DNA of 64,000 bases from Lacrimispora sp. 210928-DFI.3.58. Its GTDB lineage: Bacteria; Bacillota; Clostridia; Lachnospirales; Lachnospiraceae. Positions 17,607 through 25,708 of the stretch are shown in pieces (positions within the stretch are counted from its first letter, which is position 1; each line of letters starts with the position of its first letter). The DNA lies in NCBI RefSeq assembly GCF_020554865.1, contig NZ_JAJCIC010000003.1, forward strand, positions 124,001-188,000, given 5' to 3'. A program made the position numbers and the translations under genes. Below the pieces are notes generated by a model. That model was not told the origin of the DNA and ran no database searches. It saw only the letters and a list, made by a program, of their open reading frames with translations.

Positions 17607-17942
17607 CATGCAGGGCGGGAGGTGGATTTCAGTAATATCCCTCAATGGGATCCTTATACCGGAAAGGCACAGCGTCCGCCTGTCCGTATCAATGCGGTCC
17701 ACGATCCCTGTGGACTGCACATACATGCCGTCTCTGTAGTGGGTGAGCGTCACCAGCGCTCCCTTTTCAAGCTGTCTGAAACGGCGGTCCAATTCCTCAA
17801 GAGCTTCCTCAGGAAGCTCTTTTTTGGGTGCTTTTACAATCTCCTGCTGGGACAGGGCCTCACGGAAGCCCTTTAGGGCGTCAAAGGGAGTAAAGAGCCA
17901 AGCGCGGTCTGCGCGGTTACAAAAGTCCCCTTCGATGTCCTC
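17601..17942 (-). CDS. YolD-like protein, partner of the Y-family polymerase; start unclear
   Basis: The minus-strand frame (up to 114 codons) has the YolD-like layout: DRAWLFTPFDALKGFREALS, a linker, then a small beta domain with TLTHYRDGMYVQSTGIVDRI and TLCLSGIRIPLRDITEIHL. A stop lies just upstream (17943-17945) and no ATG, GTG or TTG opens the frame before the TTG/ATG region near 17800. Full translation would thus need a rare start such as ATC (17934-17936) or coupling with the polymerase, whose stop lies inside this frame. YolD-like proteins regularly follow UmuC/DinB-type genes in Firmicutes. Confidence 0.6.
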   Translation of the reverse strand, partial: EDIEGDFCNRADRAWLFTPFDALKGFREALSQQEIVKAPKKELPEEALEELDRRFRQLEKGALVTLTHYRDGMYVQSTGIVDRIDTDRRTLCLSGIRIPLRDITEIHLPPCML

Positions 17943-19182
17943 CTATCTGTTGGTTTCTCTCGCGGGTAGTGGCTGCAGCCTGGAGATCCATGGCCTTGAA
18001 TACGGCATTTTTCCCAAATCTCCGTTTGATGTCCAGGACTGTCCTCTGTATCCGACGGTCTTTTTCCAGATACTGGGGATCTGTGAAGAGATCCCACTGC
18101 TCAAAATCTTCCCCCATCACATGGCCAAAGGTAATGACCACCCGCCGGATGAGTGACTGAGGGTCCACGATCCTGCGGTAGAGCGCTGCCATGTATTCTG
18201 TGATCACGCGGACAGAGCTGGTGGTGACGCTCATGGAGCTGGTCCCGCGGGCCGGCTTTAAACTGTGGCCGGAATAGCCGATGAACAGGGAAAGGGAATT
18301 TGTCACCAGCCTCCGTTCCACCAGATCCAGGCAGAGCAGGTCCGTCATCTCCTTTACAATGAGCAGCCCCTCCTCACAGCGGTAATCCCTCATAAGGACC
18401 TGGCCGCTTGACAGGGAGGTGTCCTTGGGAGTATACGCCTGGATCTGCTGTATGGTGGTAGGTTCCCGGCCCCAGGCATGGTCGATCAGGTATTCGGCCT
18501 CCAGCCCGAAGGTGCGGTAGAGAAGGTCCTCCTCTGCGCGGGTGATCCCTTCCATGGTATCAATGCCCATGGAATGCAGGCGCCTGGCAGTGCCGGGACC
18601 GACCCTCCAGAAGTCGGTGATGGGTCTGTGACCCCACAGAGTCCTGCGGTAAAGCTCCTCATCCAGATAGCCGGTGAAGTCCCTGGCATGCTTGGCTGTG
18701 ATGTCCAGGGCGACTTTGCTCAGATAGAGGTTGGTGCCGATGCCGCAGGCGGCAGGAATCCTGAGGGTCTGCCGGATATCGTCCATAATACGGATTCCCA
18801 GCTCACGGGGAGTCACAGAGTAGAGGGAGAGGTAATCTGTGACATCCAAAAAGGCCTCGTCAATGGAGTAGACCGCAATATCCTCCTTTGCCACATAGCT
18901 TAAGTAAATACGGTAAATGGCAGCAGAATACTGGATGTAGAGCTGCATCCGGGGCGGCGCCATAATGTAATCCACAGATGCCGGTATCTCATAGACGCGG
19001 CATCTGTTTTTTACGCCTATGGCCTTTAAGGCAGGGGAGACAGCCAGGCAGATGGTTCCGCTCCTCCGCTCCGGGTCAGCCACCACCAGACGGGCAGTCA
19101 TGGCATCCAGGCCACGCTCAGCGCACTCTACGGATGCGTAGAAGGATTTGAGGTCGATGCAGAGATATACATGGTTTTTCAT
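17917..19182 (-). CDS. Y-family DNA polymerase (UmuC/ImpB type), SOS-inducible
   Basis: The protein has 421 residues from ATG 19182, preceded by AAAGGATC; the longer frame to 19416 runs through the promoter and is not coding. Catalytic motifs are CIDLKSFYASVE at the N-terminus and SIDEAFLDV (about residue 115), with a finger/thumb HhH-like region (VGPGTARRLHSMGI) and a C-terminal little-finger domain. The product is an error-prone translesion polymerase. Expression is predicted to be under LexA (box at 19234). It overlaps the YolD-like frame by 26 bases, a common arrangement in clostridia. Confidence 0.93.
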   Translation of the reverse strand: MKNHVYLCIDLKSFYASVECAERGLDAMTARLVVADPERRSGTICLAVSPALKAIGVKNRCRVYEIPASVDYIMAPPRMQLYIQYSAAIYRIYLSYVAKEDIAVYSIDEAFLDVTDYLSLYSVTPRELGIRIMDDIRQTLRIPAACGIGTNLYLSKVALDITAKHARDFTGYLDEELYRRTLWGHRPITDFWRVGPGTARRLHSMGIDTMEGITRAEEDLLYRTFGLEAEYLIDHAWGREPTTIQQIQAYTPKDTSLSSGQVLMRDYRCEEGLLIVKEMTDLLCLDLVERRLVTNSLSLFIGYSGHSLKPARGTSSMSVTTSSVRVITEYMAALYRRIVDPQSLIRRVVITFGHVMGEDFEQWDLFTDPQYLEKDRRIQRTVLDIKRRFGKNAVFKAMDLQAAATTRERNQQIGGHRRGLL

Positions 19183-19224
19183 ATCATGATCCTTTCGCTG
19201 ATTCCAAAGATCGTCTTTACGATC

Positions 19225-19253
19225 ATTATACAAGAACATATGTTCTTGTTCAA
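19225..19253 (-). promoter_or_regulatory. LexA-box-controlled promoter of the Y-family polymerase
   Basis: On the minus strand TTGAAC (plus 19248-19253) and TATAAT (plus 19225-19230) are 17 bases apart. The whole spacer is occupied by a perfect Gram-positive SOS box GAACATATGTTC (19234-19245) within a 20-bp palindrome (19230-19249). LexA bound here would block both promoter elements. Confidence 0.9.
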
Positions 19254-19304
19254 GAGGAAAATGCAGGAAATAACCTTGTAGAAATTCGCAGAAGCGTACA
19301 GCCA

Positions 19305-19325
19305 TGTCCATAATATTAATGGACA
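19305..19325. promoter_or_regulatory. Palindrome upstream of the PRD regulator
   Basis: TGTCCAT-AATATTA-ATGGACA is a 7-bp-arm palindrome about 70 bases before the regulator ATG and about 60 bases behind the LexA promoter. It may be an operator for the PTS regulator. TATAAT at about 19369 is a plausible -10 for the plus-strand gene. Confidence 0.4.
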
Positions 19326-19394
19326 CAAGAACAAAAGCCCCTGCCTTAAATTTCCAGGAACTGGTTGTTATAATGAAGACAAGGAGGAGGTTGT

Positions 19395-21323
19395 ATGAAC
19401 AAACGGCAGATTGCATTTTCAGACATGCTCTTAAAGCACAGAGAGGAGTTCCTTCCGATCAGCTTTTTTGCCAGGGAGCTTGAGACGTCCCCAAAGACGC
19501 TGTACAGGGATCTGGCGGTGATGGAGGGATTTCTGGAGGGCTTTCAGGCAAGGGTAGAGAAAAGAAAGGGAGTGGGAATCCGCCTCTGCATTGGAACGGA
19601 GAGCAGGGAAAGTTTAAGAAACCATATATCCTATCTCGGCTATCATGCCCATCGCCGGGAAGAAAATTCCTGGCAGACAGAGGCTCGGCGAATGGATATC
19701 CTGCTGAACCTGCTGCTGTATTCCGATGAGTATACATCTCTGTCCTCTCTGGCCTATAAGTATTATGTCAGCAAGAGCACAGTCAATCAGGATCTGATCT
19801 TCCTGGAAGAGATCCTGGGACATTTTTCCCTGATGCTCAGGAGGACGGCAAAGGGAACGATCCTCTCTGGAGATGAGAGGGAGATACGCCAGGCAATTGT
19901 ACAAGTGCTCTCCCATATTTTGGACGGAGAAGCCACACAGCCCAAAACGCAGGAGGAGTCATGGGGAAGGGGCCAGCCTGCCGCCCAGACGCTGGAGACG
20001 ATCCTGGATATTTTTAAGGAGGATGACATCTGCTTTGCCAATCAGCTTTTCAATGAGATGGAGGAGGAATGCAAGCATACTTTTGAGGACAGGGAATTTT
20101 TAAGGCTGTCCCTTCATTTTCTGGTAATGGCCTACCGCTTAAAAAACGGCTGGAGCCTTAAGCCCTCCGTGGAGAGCGGATCTTCTGCAGACGAAAACCG
20201 GGAGGAGATATCCCTTGTCCTGTCAGAAAGCCTGATCATAAGGAGAATCGCGGAAAAGATCAGAATGAAAATGCAGGAGCATTATCACATGGAGCTGTCT
20301 GTGGAGGAGGAGAAAGAGCTGGAGCGCCTGCTGGCGTCCACGCGTATATCCGCCTTGGACAGGGGAGAGAACAGCAGCAGATTGTTCCAGCTGTTTTGTG
20401 AGGATTTTATTGATGCATTTGCTGTTATCACAGATATCAACCTGAGAGAAAATCCAATATTTTGTGAAAATGTGGTCGCCCACATCAATCTCATGTTGAA
20501 CCGCCTGCTCCATGGTGCGCCTGCCATCAATCCTCTGTTAGAGCTCCTTTTAAAGGATTATCAGAGTACCCTGAATGTATGCCGGATCATTTGCTGCATC
20601 CTCGCAGAGAAGTTTGGCCTGCCGGAGCTTTCCATTGATGAGATCGGCTTTCTGACACTCTATATTCTGGGGGAGACAGTAAGACAGTCCGAGCATGCCA
20701 ATGTCCTGTTTGTAACGGATCTGGCAAACAGCGTTGCAAACCTTACGAAAACGCGGCTGATGCAGCATTTTCCCCAGTGGAAATTTGACACCTGTACACC
20801 CAGGAAATACAGCCTGACAAGCCGTGACGCCTATGATTTCTGTATTTCTACCCTTATGCTGGAGGGCGGCAGGGAAAGGCTACCCTATGTGCTCGTATCA
20901 CCGATATTGGAAGACAGGGATTTTCAGGATATACAGGAATTGTTCTGGAAAAGCAGTGAAAGCGCTGCTATGTATTTCAGGGAGCTTGTACGGCTGATCA
21001 ATGATCTGGGAGATATTGGCTGCCGGATCAGCTTTGCAGAAGCAGCCATCCGGACAAAATGGGAAGAAGAGGGAAGGCTGCTGATACGGTTCCCAGCCTT
21101 AAAGGGGATCCGCTATAGGTATGTCATTAACAATAGGGAGGAGAACTGCTGCCGGTTTATCCTGAATAAGGACAGGACCTCGATTGCTGAGGTGCATATC
21201 AATATGTGCAATCTGGACTTTATGCTGTTCTCTTCAAAGCTGGTGTACCTGCTGGATAATTGTCCGGATACGATCATTCCTGATTTTATCAATTATTTTA
21301 TGGAGGGGGATAGGAATGTTTAA
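19395..21323 (+). CDS. PRD-domain PTS transcriptional regulator (BglG/MtlR-like)
   Basis: The 642-residue multidomain regulator has an N-terminal helix-turn-helix (ISFFARELETSPKTLYRDLA), a second HTH_11/Mga-type domain (LAYKYYVSKSTVNQDLIFLE), and two PTS regulation domains (about residues 190-420) with conserved histidines such as INLMLNRLLHG. An EIIB-like segment follows (about 430-520: VLFVTDLANSVANL). The family senses PTS phosphorylation state and induces the cognate operon. Its stop overlaps the EIIA start by eight bases, so it is co-transcribed with the PTS genes it probably controls. Confidence 0.88.
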   Translation: MNKRQIAFSDMLLKHREEFLPISFFARELETSPKTLYRDLAVMEGFLEGFQARVEKRKGVGIRLCIGTESRESLRNHISYLGYHAHRREENSWQTEARRMDILLNLLLYSDEYTSLSSLAYKYYVSKSTVNQDLIFLEEILGHFSLMLRRTAKGTILSGDEREIRQAIVQVLSHILDGEATQPKTQEESWGRGQPAAQTLETILDIFKEDDICFANQLFNEMEEECKHTFEDREFLRLSLHFLVMAYRLKNGWSLKPSVESGSSADENREEISLVLSESLIIRRIAEKIRMKMQEHYHMELSVEEEKELERLLASTRISALDRGENSSRLFQLFCEDFIDAFAVITDINLRENPIFCENVVAHINLMLNRLLHGAPAINPLLELLLKDYQSTLNVCRIICCILAEKFGLPELSIDEIGFLTLYILGETVRQSEHANVLFVTDLANSVANLTKTRLMQHFPQWKFDTCTPRKYSLTSRDAYDFCISTLMLEGGRERLPYVLVSPILEDRDFQDIQELFWKSSESAAMYFRELVRLINDLGDIGCRISFAEAAIRTKWEEEGRLLIRFPALKGIRYRYVINNREENCCRFILNKDRTSIAEVHINMCNLDFMLFSSKLVYLLDNCPDTIIPDFINYFMEGDRNV

Positions 21324-21729
21324 GATCATATTATTTATGCATGGCAGCCTGGGAGAAGCTTTTATCAGGGCATCCTCCCTGGTATTTGGTTCCCAGGGAG
21401 AGCTGGAGGCCTATGGGCTGGAGCTGGGCTGCGATGTGGACGGATTAAAATGCCGGATCCGCGAGTCCATCCGCGGATCCGGAGCAAAGGGACAGGAGGT
21501 ATTGGTCTTAACAGACCTGATGAACGGGACGCCCTTTAATTCCATGATGGAGTTAGATGGAGAATGCCGCTTTAAGCATTTTACAGGGGTCAATTTCCCG
21601 CTTTTTCTGGAGGTGTTAAACAGGCGCATGACCCAGGATATCGAGGAGGCTGTGAAGGGACTGGATGAGGTGGCAAGGAGCAGCATTTACGACTGCAATG
21701 CATTTTTAGAGCAGCTTGAAAATGAATGA
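21316..21729 (+). CDS. PTS mannose/fructose-family EIIA component
   Basis: The protein has 137 residues from ATG 21316, behind GGAGGGGGATAGGA inside the regulator end. The phospho-accepting histidine is in ILFMHGSLGEAF (about residue 8), and the TDLMNGTPFN loop is typical of mannose-family EIIA. It accepts phosphate from HPr and passes it to the EIIB encoded next. The family is certain; the sugar is not. Confidence 0.93.
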   Translation: MFKIILFMHGSLGEAFIRASSLVFGSQGELEAYGLELGCDVDGLKCRIRESIRGSGAKGQEVLVLTDLMNGTPFNSMMELDGECRFKHFTGVNFPLFLEVLNRRMTQDIEEAVKGLDEVARSSIYDCNAFLEQLENE

Positions 21730-21752
21730 CATTACAGAAAGGAGAGGTTTTT

Positions 21753-22229
21753 ATGAAGGAAATGCTGGTAGTGAGGATCGATGACCGTTTGATCCACGGA
21801 CAGGTGGTGACGGCCTGGATCAAGCAGTATCCCATTAACAAGATTCTGATCATTGACGAGGAACTGTCAAAGAATAAGCTGATGGAGCGTATCTACAAGG
21901 CGGCGGCCCCTGTGGGAGTAGAGGTGATGATCATGAACCAGAAGGACGCAGAGGGGTTTTTAAAGGAAGCGCCTGGTCCGAAGGAAGGGCTCATGGTGCT
22001 GGTAAAGATCCCACAGGTGCTGGAGGCCCTGATACAGTCAGGGATCAGGATCCCGAAGATCATCCTGGGCGGCATGGGAGCAAAGCCGGGCAGGAAGACG
22101 TTTAACAGAAATGTCTCTGCCAGTGAAGAGGAAACAGGATGCTTTAAGCGGATGATCGAAGGAGGTACAGAGATCTGTTACCAGTTGGTGCCCAGTGAAA
22201 AAGAGGTCAATATCAGAAAACTTTTGTAA
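21753..22229 (+). CDS. PTS mannose/fructose/sorbose-family EIIB component
   Basis: The protein has 158 residues from ATG 21753 after AAAGGAGAGG; the upstream ATG at 21726 lies inside the end of EIIA and is less likely. RIDDRLIHGQVVTAWIKQ carries the phospho-accepting histidine (about residue 15). It transfers phosphate from EIIA to the incoming substrate at the IIC-IID permease. It is followed after 53 bases by a peptidase gene rather than directly by IIC. Confidence 0.94.
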   Translation: MKEMLVVRIDDRLIHGQVVTAWIKQYPINKILIIDEELSKNKLMERIYKAAAPVGVEVMIMNQKDAEGFLKEAPGPKEGLMVLVKIPQVLEALIQSGIRIPKIILGGMGAKPGRKTFNRNVSASEEETGCFKRMIEGGTEICYQLVPSEKEVNIRKLL

Positions 22230-22282
22230 AATGCTGGAAAATATCGGAGAGCGCAAGAAAAACAGCAAAGGAGGACAAACCC

Positions 22283-23512
22283 ATGAATGAATATCCCGAT
22301 TACTTGAAATCTTTCCCCCAAGCCGAGTATGAGGCCCATATACAGAAGCTGCAGAGGGAGATGGAGGAGACGGGGCTTGATCTGCTGCTCCTCTCATCGC
22401 CGGAAAACATTTTTTATACCACAGGCTACCGTTCCTGGTATTTGTCCAGTCTGTTCAGGCCTGTGCTTGTCTTTGTGCCGAGGAAGGGAGAGCCGGCCAT
22501 CTATCTGAGAATACTGGAAAAATCAACGGTGGAAAATGTGAGCTGGTGCCCTAATATCTATGTATCAGGCACAAAAAGCCGGAATCTGGGGCCTTTAAAT
22601 GCAGAAGGGCCTGCAGATGCCCTGAGAAAATTTAGGGCTGCCCTTGATTACGAGACAAAAAAGATTGGTCTGGAGGCTGGAGACGGACAGCACTATTTCT
22701 GGTCCCTGTCCACCTTGAAGGAGTTGACGGACTCTTTTTCGGACTGTTCCTTTACCGATGGGACAAGAGCGATCCAGAGAGCGCGGATGATAAAGACATC
22801 CTGGGAGATAGGGAAGATCCAGACTGCCGGATATGTGACGGAGAGGGCTATTGAAGAGACATTTCGGACCATACGTCCGGGAATCACCACAGAGAAGGAG
22901 ATCGCCAGGGGAATTGCAAGCCGCATGACGGCGGGAGGAGTGGACAAGATCTCCTACCTCACAGTAAATTCAGGGCGTGACAAATACCATACCTTTAACA
23001 GCTATGCCACAGACCGCATTGTGGATTTCGGCGACCTTGTTCTGGTGGATATCAGCGGTCATATAGACGGTTATGCCTCGGATCTTACCAGAGTGATGTA
23101 TCTGGGAAAAGAGCCCGGGGAGGATTACCGGGAGATGGCTGAGACTGCCAGGGAATGCGTCCATGCAGGCCTTCGCGTATGCAGGCCGGGAGCGCGGATA
23201 TCGGATGTGAGCAGGGAAATAGAAGGGTATTTGAGACGATCAAAATACGGAAAACAGGTAGTACATTCCAGCGGTCATTCCATTGGACTTAATGTAACAG
23301 AATATCCCAATATCAGCGATGACTGTGACGAGATCATAAGGCCCGGCATGGTGCTGGCATTGGAAAATGGGGTCTATCCATATGAGTTAGAAAGGGGGGC
23401 AGGTACAATATGGATTTCCTTCCGCATGGAGGATGAGGCTCTGGTAACAGAAGAGGGAGGGCAGTGGCTTTCAGGGCCGGGAAAAGCCCTTTATACTCTG
23501 GATAGTATCTGA
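22283..23512 (+). CDS. M24-family metallopeptidase (Xaa-Pro dipeptidase/aminopeptidase P-like)
   Basis: The 409-residue protein has an N-terminal creatinase-like domain (residues 1-150) and a pita-bread catalytic domain. Metal ligands can be seen: DISGHIDGYASDLTR (two Asp), SSGHSIGLNVTE (His), ALENGVY (Glu) and FRMEDEALVTEEG (Glu). The gene sits between EIIB and IIC-IID, all with short gaps, so it is part of the PTS operon. The family splits Xaa-Pro bonds or related amide bonds. Its location suggests that the transported compound contains an amino acid or dipeptide part, for example a glycated peptide; this is inference. Confidence 0.88.
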   Translation: MNEYPDYLKSFPQAEYEAHIQKLQREMEETGLDLLLLSSPENIFYTTGYRSWYLSSLFRPVLVFVPRKGEPAIYLRILEKSTVENVSWCPNIYVSGTKSRNLGPLNAEGPADALRKFRAALDYETKKIGLEAGDGQHYFWSLSTLKELTDSFSDCSFTDGTRAIQRARMIKTSWEIGKIQTAGYVTERAIEETFRTIRPGITTEKEIARGIASRMTAGGVDKISYLTVNSGRDKYHTFNSYATDRIVDFGDLVLVDISGHIDGYASDLTRVMYLGKEPGEDYREMAETARECVHAGLRVCRPGARISDVSREIEGYLRRSKYGKQVVHSSGHSIGLNVTEYPNISDDCDEIIRPGMVLALENGVYPYELERGAGTIWISFRMEDEALVTEEGGQWLSGPGKALYTLDSI

Positions 23513-23534
23513 CAGAAGATAGGAGGTAAGGAGT

Positions 23535-25139
23535 ATGATTCTATTAAAAGCGTTTTTATTAGCGATTGCAGCAAATCTGGCAAGCGGCAGAGTGTGGAGC
23601 CCGATCACGTGGCCCTTCTGCTATCCGCTCATCAACGGCACTGTTGTGGGATTGATATTGGGGGATCCCCTTCTTGGCCTGATGGCAGGTGCGACCATCA
23701 ACTTAGCATATATTGGCTGGATCTCCGCCGGAGGCACCATGCCCTCCAACATTGGGATCGCGGGAGTATACGGAACGGCGATCACCATACTTGCGAAGGC
23801 TACACCGGAGCTTGCCATCACCCTTGCGATCCCCATTGGACTTTTGGGTGTGCTCCAGTGGAACCTGCAGATGACGCTGAATGTATTCTGGGTTCACCGT
23901 CTGGATGCCAATGCGGAAAAGGGGGAGATCAATAAGATCTTTTTCAACGCATGGCTGTTCCCGCAGCTGACTGCTCTGGTGATCAACGGGACACCGGCTT
24001 TTATCCTGATGCTCTTGGGCGGAGATTTTTTCAACAGCGTGCTCAACCAGATCCCACAGGACTTTGTAAATGCATTGAGTGTAACAGGCAACCTTCTTCC
24101 CGCCCTGGGCGTTGCCATGCTGCTCAACTATCTGGGGAAGAAGAAAATGATCCCCTATTTTGTCATCGGATTCTTTGCGGCTACTTTCCTGGGGCTCAGC
24201 ATCATGGCAGTGGCCATATTGGGAGCCTGCATTGCCGTGATCGTATATTACGGCGGAATGAGCAAGGAGGAGGAACTCTTCGGGGCTGGCGAGGAGGAGG
24301 AGACAAAGACAGAATTAAAGATCCGTCTGCGCAGGTCGGATATGATCAAGCACTGGCTCATCGGACTGGGAGCAGAGGTGGGCTACAACTACGAGCGTAT
24401 GCAGGCCTCCGGCAATGTGCTGGCAATGCTTCCCATTATCCGCCGCCTGTACACAGATCCTGAGGACATCAAGGCCGCCTTAAAGAGGTATCTTGTATTC
24501 TTCAACACAGAGCCGTCCTTTGTGGGAAATATCATCCCCGGCATCTGCGCTTCCTTAGAGGAGGAGAGGGCAAACGGGGCAGACATTTCCGACGAGATGA
24601 TAAACGGACTGCGCACAGGCCTTATGGGCCCTCTGGCAGGAGTGGGAGACAGCCTGGCAGGAGGGATCATCTATCCCATTGCGGTATCCGTTGGCTGCGC
24701 CCTGGCGCTGAAGGGCAATTTCACCGGCCCCATCCTGTTCTTTGCGGTGTTTACCGGCATCATGCTGGTGCTGGGCTACAACCTGTATCAGATGGGCTAT
24801 AAGCAGGGAAGCAGATCCGTCATGAACATCCTGGGAGAGGGAGCCGGCTCCATCACAAGGATGACAGATGCCTTCGGCATCCTGGGCCTTTTAGTCATCG
24901 GAGCCATGGGAGCAGAGAAGGTGCTGGTATATGTGCCCCTGCAGATAAGCATCGGACAGACCACCGTCATTTTCCAGGATGTATTAAACGGCCTTCTGCC
25001 CAATCTGCTGCCCTTTGGATTTATCATCGGGACATGGGGCCTGTTAAAGAAGAAGGTTTCTCCGATCGTTGTGGTGCTGATCCTTATGGTGATCGGTATC
25101 GTGGGATATTATACCGGTATATTGGGGCTGGGAGTATGA
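23535..25139 (+). CDS. Fused PTS EIIC-EIID permease of the mannose family
   Basis: The 534-residue membrane protein has residues about 1-245 as EIIC (NLASGRVWSPITWPFCYPLI, GGTMPSNIGIAGVYG) and residues about 265-534 as EIID (KHWLIGLGAEVGYNYERMQA, FFNTEPSFVGNIIPGICASL, GPLAGVGDSLAGGIIYPIA). A charged linker (EEELFGAGEEEETKTELKIR) joins them. IIC and IID are normally separate proteins that form one membrane complex. There is no frame break or internal ribosome site between them, so the fusion looks real. The start follows AGGAGGTAAGG. Confidence 0.92.
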   Translation: MILLKAFLLAIAANLASGRVWSPITWPFCYPLINGTVVGLILGDPLLGLMAGATINLAYIGWISAGGTMPSNIGIAGVYGTAITILAKATPELAITLAIPIGLLGVLQWNLQMTLNVFWVHRLDANAEKGEINKIFFNAWLFPQLTALVINGTPAFILMLLGGDFFNSVLNQIPQDFVNALSVTGNLLPALGVAMLLNYLGKKKMIPYFVIGFFAATFLGLSIMAVAILGACIAVIVYYGGMSKEEELFGAGEEEETKTELKIRLRRSDMIKHWLIGLGAEVGYNYERMQASGNVLAMLPIIRRLYTDPEDIKAALKRYLVFFNTEPSFVGNIIPGICASLEEERANGADISDEMINGLRTGLMGPLAGVGDSLAGGIIYPIAVSVGCALALKGNFTGPILFFAVFTGIMLVLGYNLYQMGYKQGSRSVMNILGEGAGSITRMTDAFGILGLLVIGAMGAEKVLVYVPLQISIGQTTVIFQDVLNGLLPNLLPFGFIIGTWGLLKKKVSPIVVVLILMVIGIVGYYTGILGLGV

Positions 25140-25231
25140 TAACGTTTGCCGATAGACAGCAGTATCATCGGAAGGAACTGCCATACAGCGGCATACATTG
25201 TAATACAGCTGTCATACAAGGGAAAAACCGC

Positions 25232-25260
25232 TTGACAAAACCAGTCAAACCCGATATATT
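25232..25260 (+). promoter_or_regulatory. Promoter of the T-box-valS transcript
   Basis: TTGACA (25232-25237) and TATATT (25255-25260) are 17 bases apart, just upstream of the T-box leader. The stretch 25140-25231 holds no gene. Confidence 0.75.
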
Positions 25261-25291
25261 TGATAAATAAATCCATCACCAGACAAATGGT

Positions 25292-25573
25292 CATGAGGAA
25301 GAGGAGTACGTCATAGGAACCAGCAGAGAGGGCGGTCCACCGGCTGAAAGGCGGCCCGGGCAGAGAATGGCGGAAGGTAGCTTCTGAACCGGAGAGGTGA
25401 AGGGAGACAGTTGGATGTGAAACGGTTATCCAGCAGCTTTCCTGCGTAGCTTCTTTCCGTAAGCCTGCGTTAAAGGCACGAGAGATTGCCGGTTTTTTGG
25501 CAGAATCAAAGGTGGTACCGCGAGCGATTCGCCCTTTGCCCTCCCTGAAAGGGGAGTGGTAAAGGGCTTTTTT
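25292..25573 (+). ncRNA. T-box leader of valS
   Basis: Stem I begins with an AGTA bulge region (GAGGAGTACGTCA). The T-box sequence AAGGTGGTACCGCG (25509-25522) pairs with the uncharged tRNA end, and a terminator follows: GCCCTTTGCC ... TGGTAAAGGGC then TTTTTT (25531-25567). A likely specifier is GTA (valine) at 25377-25379. Uncharged tRNA-Val stabilises the antiterminator and allows valS transcription. The specifier position is my best guess; the T-box and terminator are clear. Confidence 0.9.
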
Positions 25574-25708
25574 GTTTCATAGGAAAGTGCGTCCTATGAA
25601 ACAAAAACGCTCCGCGGGGATCGCAGCCCTAAAGGGGGCTTGTTCACTGGCTGGTGATGGCTGCAGTCAATCTGTTATCACAATATCCATCTATAAAGGA
25701 GAACCAAA

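Noticed and set aside
17743..18156. Plus-strand frames opposite the YolD/Y-polymerase genes
   Set aside because: The minus strand carries clear family motifs and the LexA promoter; the plus frames have no recognisable domains.
19183..19416. N-terminal extension of the Y-family polymerase reading frame
   Set aside because: It crosses the LexA-box promoter and has no family similarity; ATG 19182 with its own ribosome site is the start.
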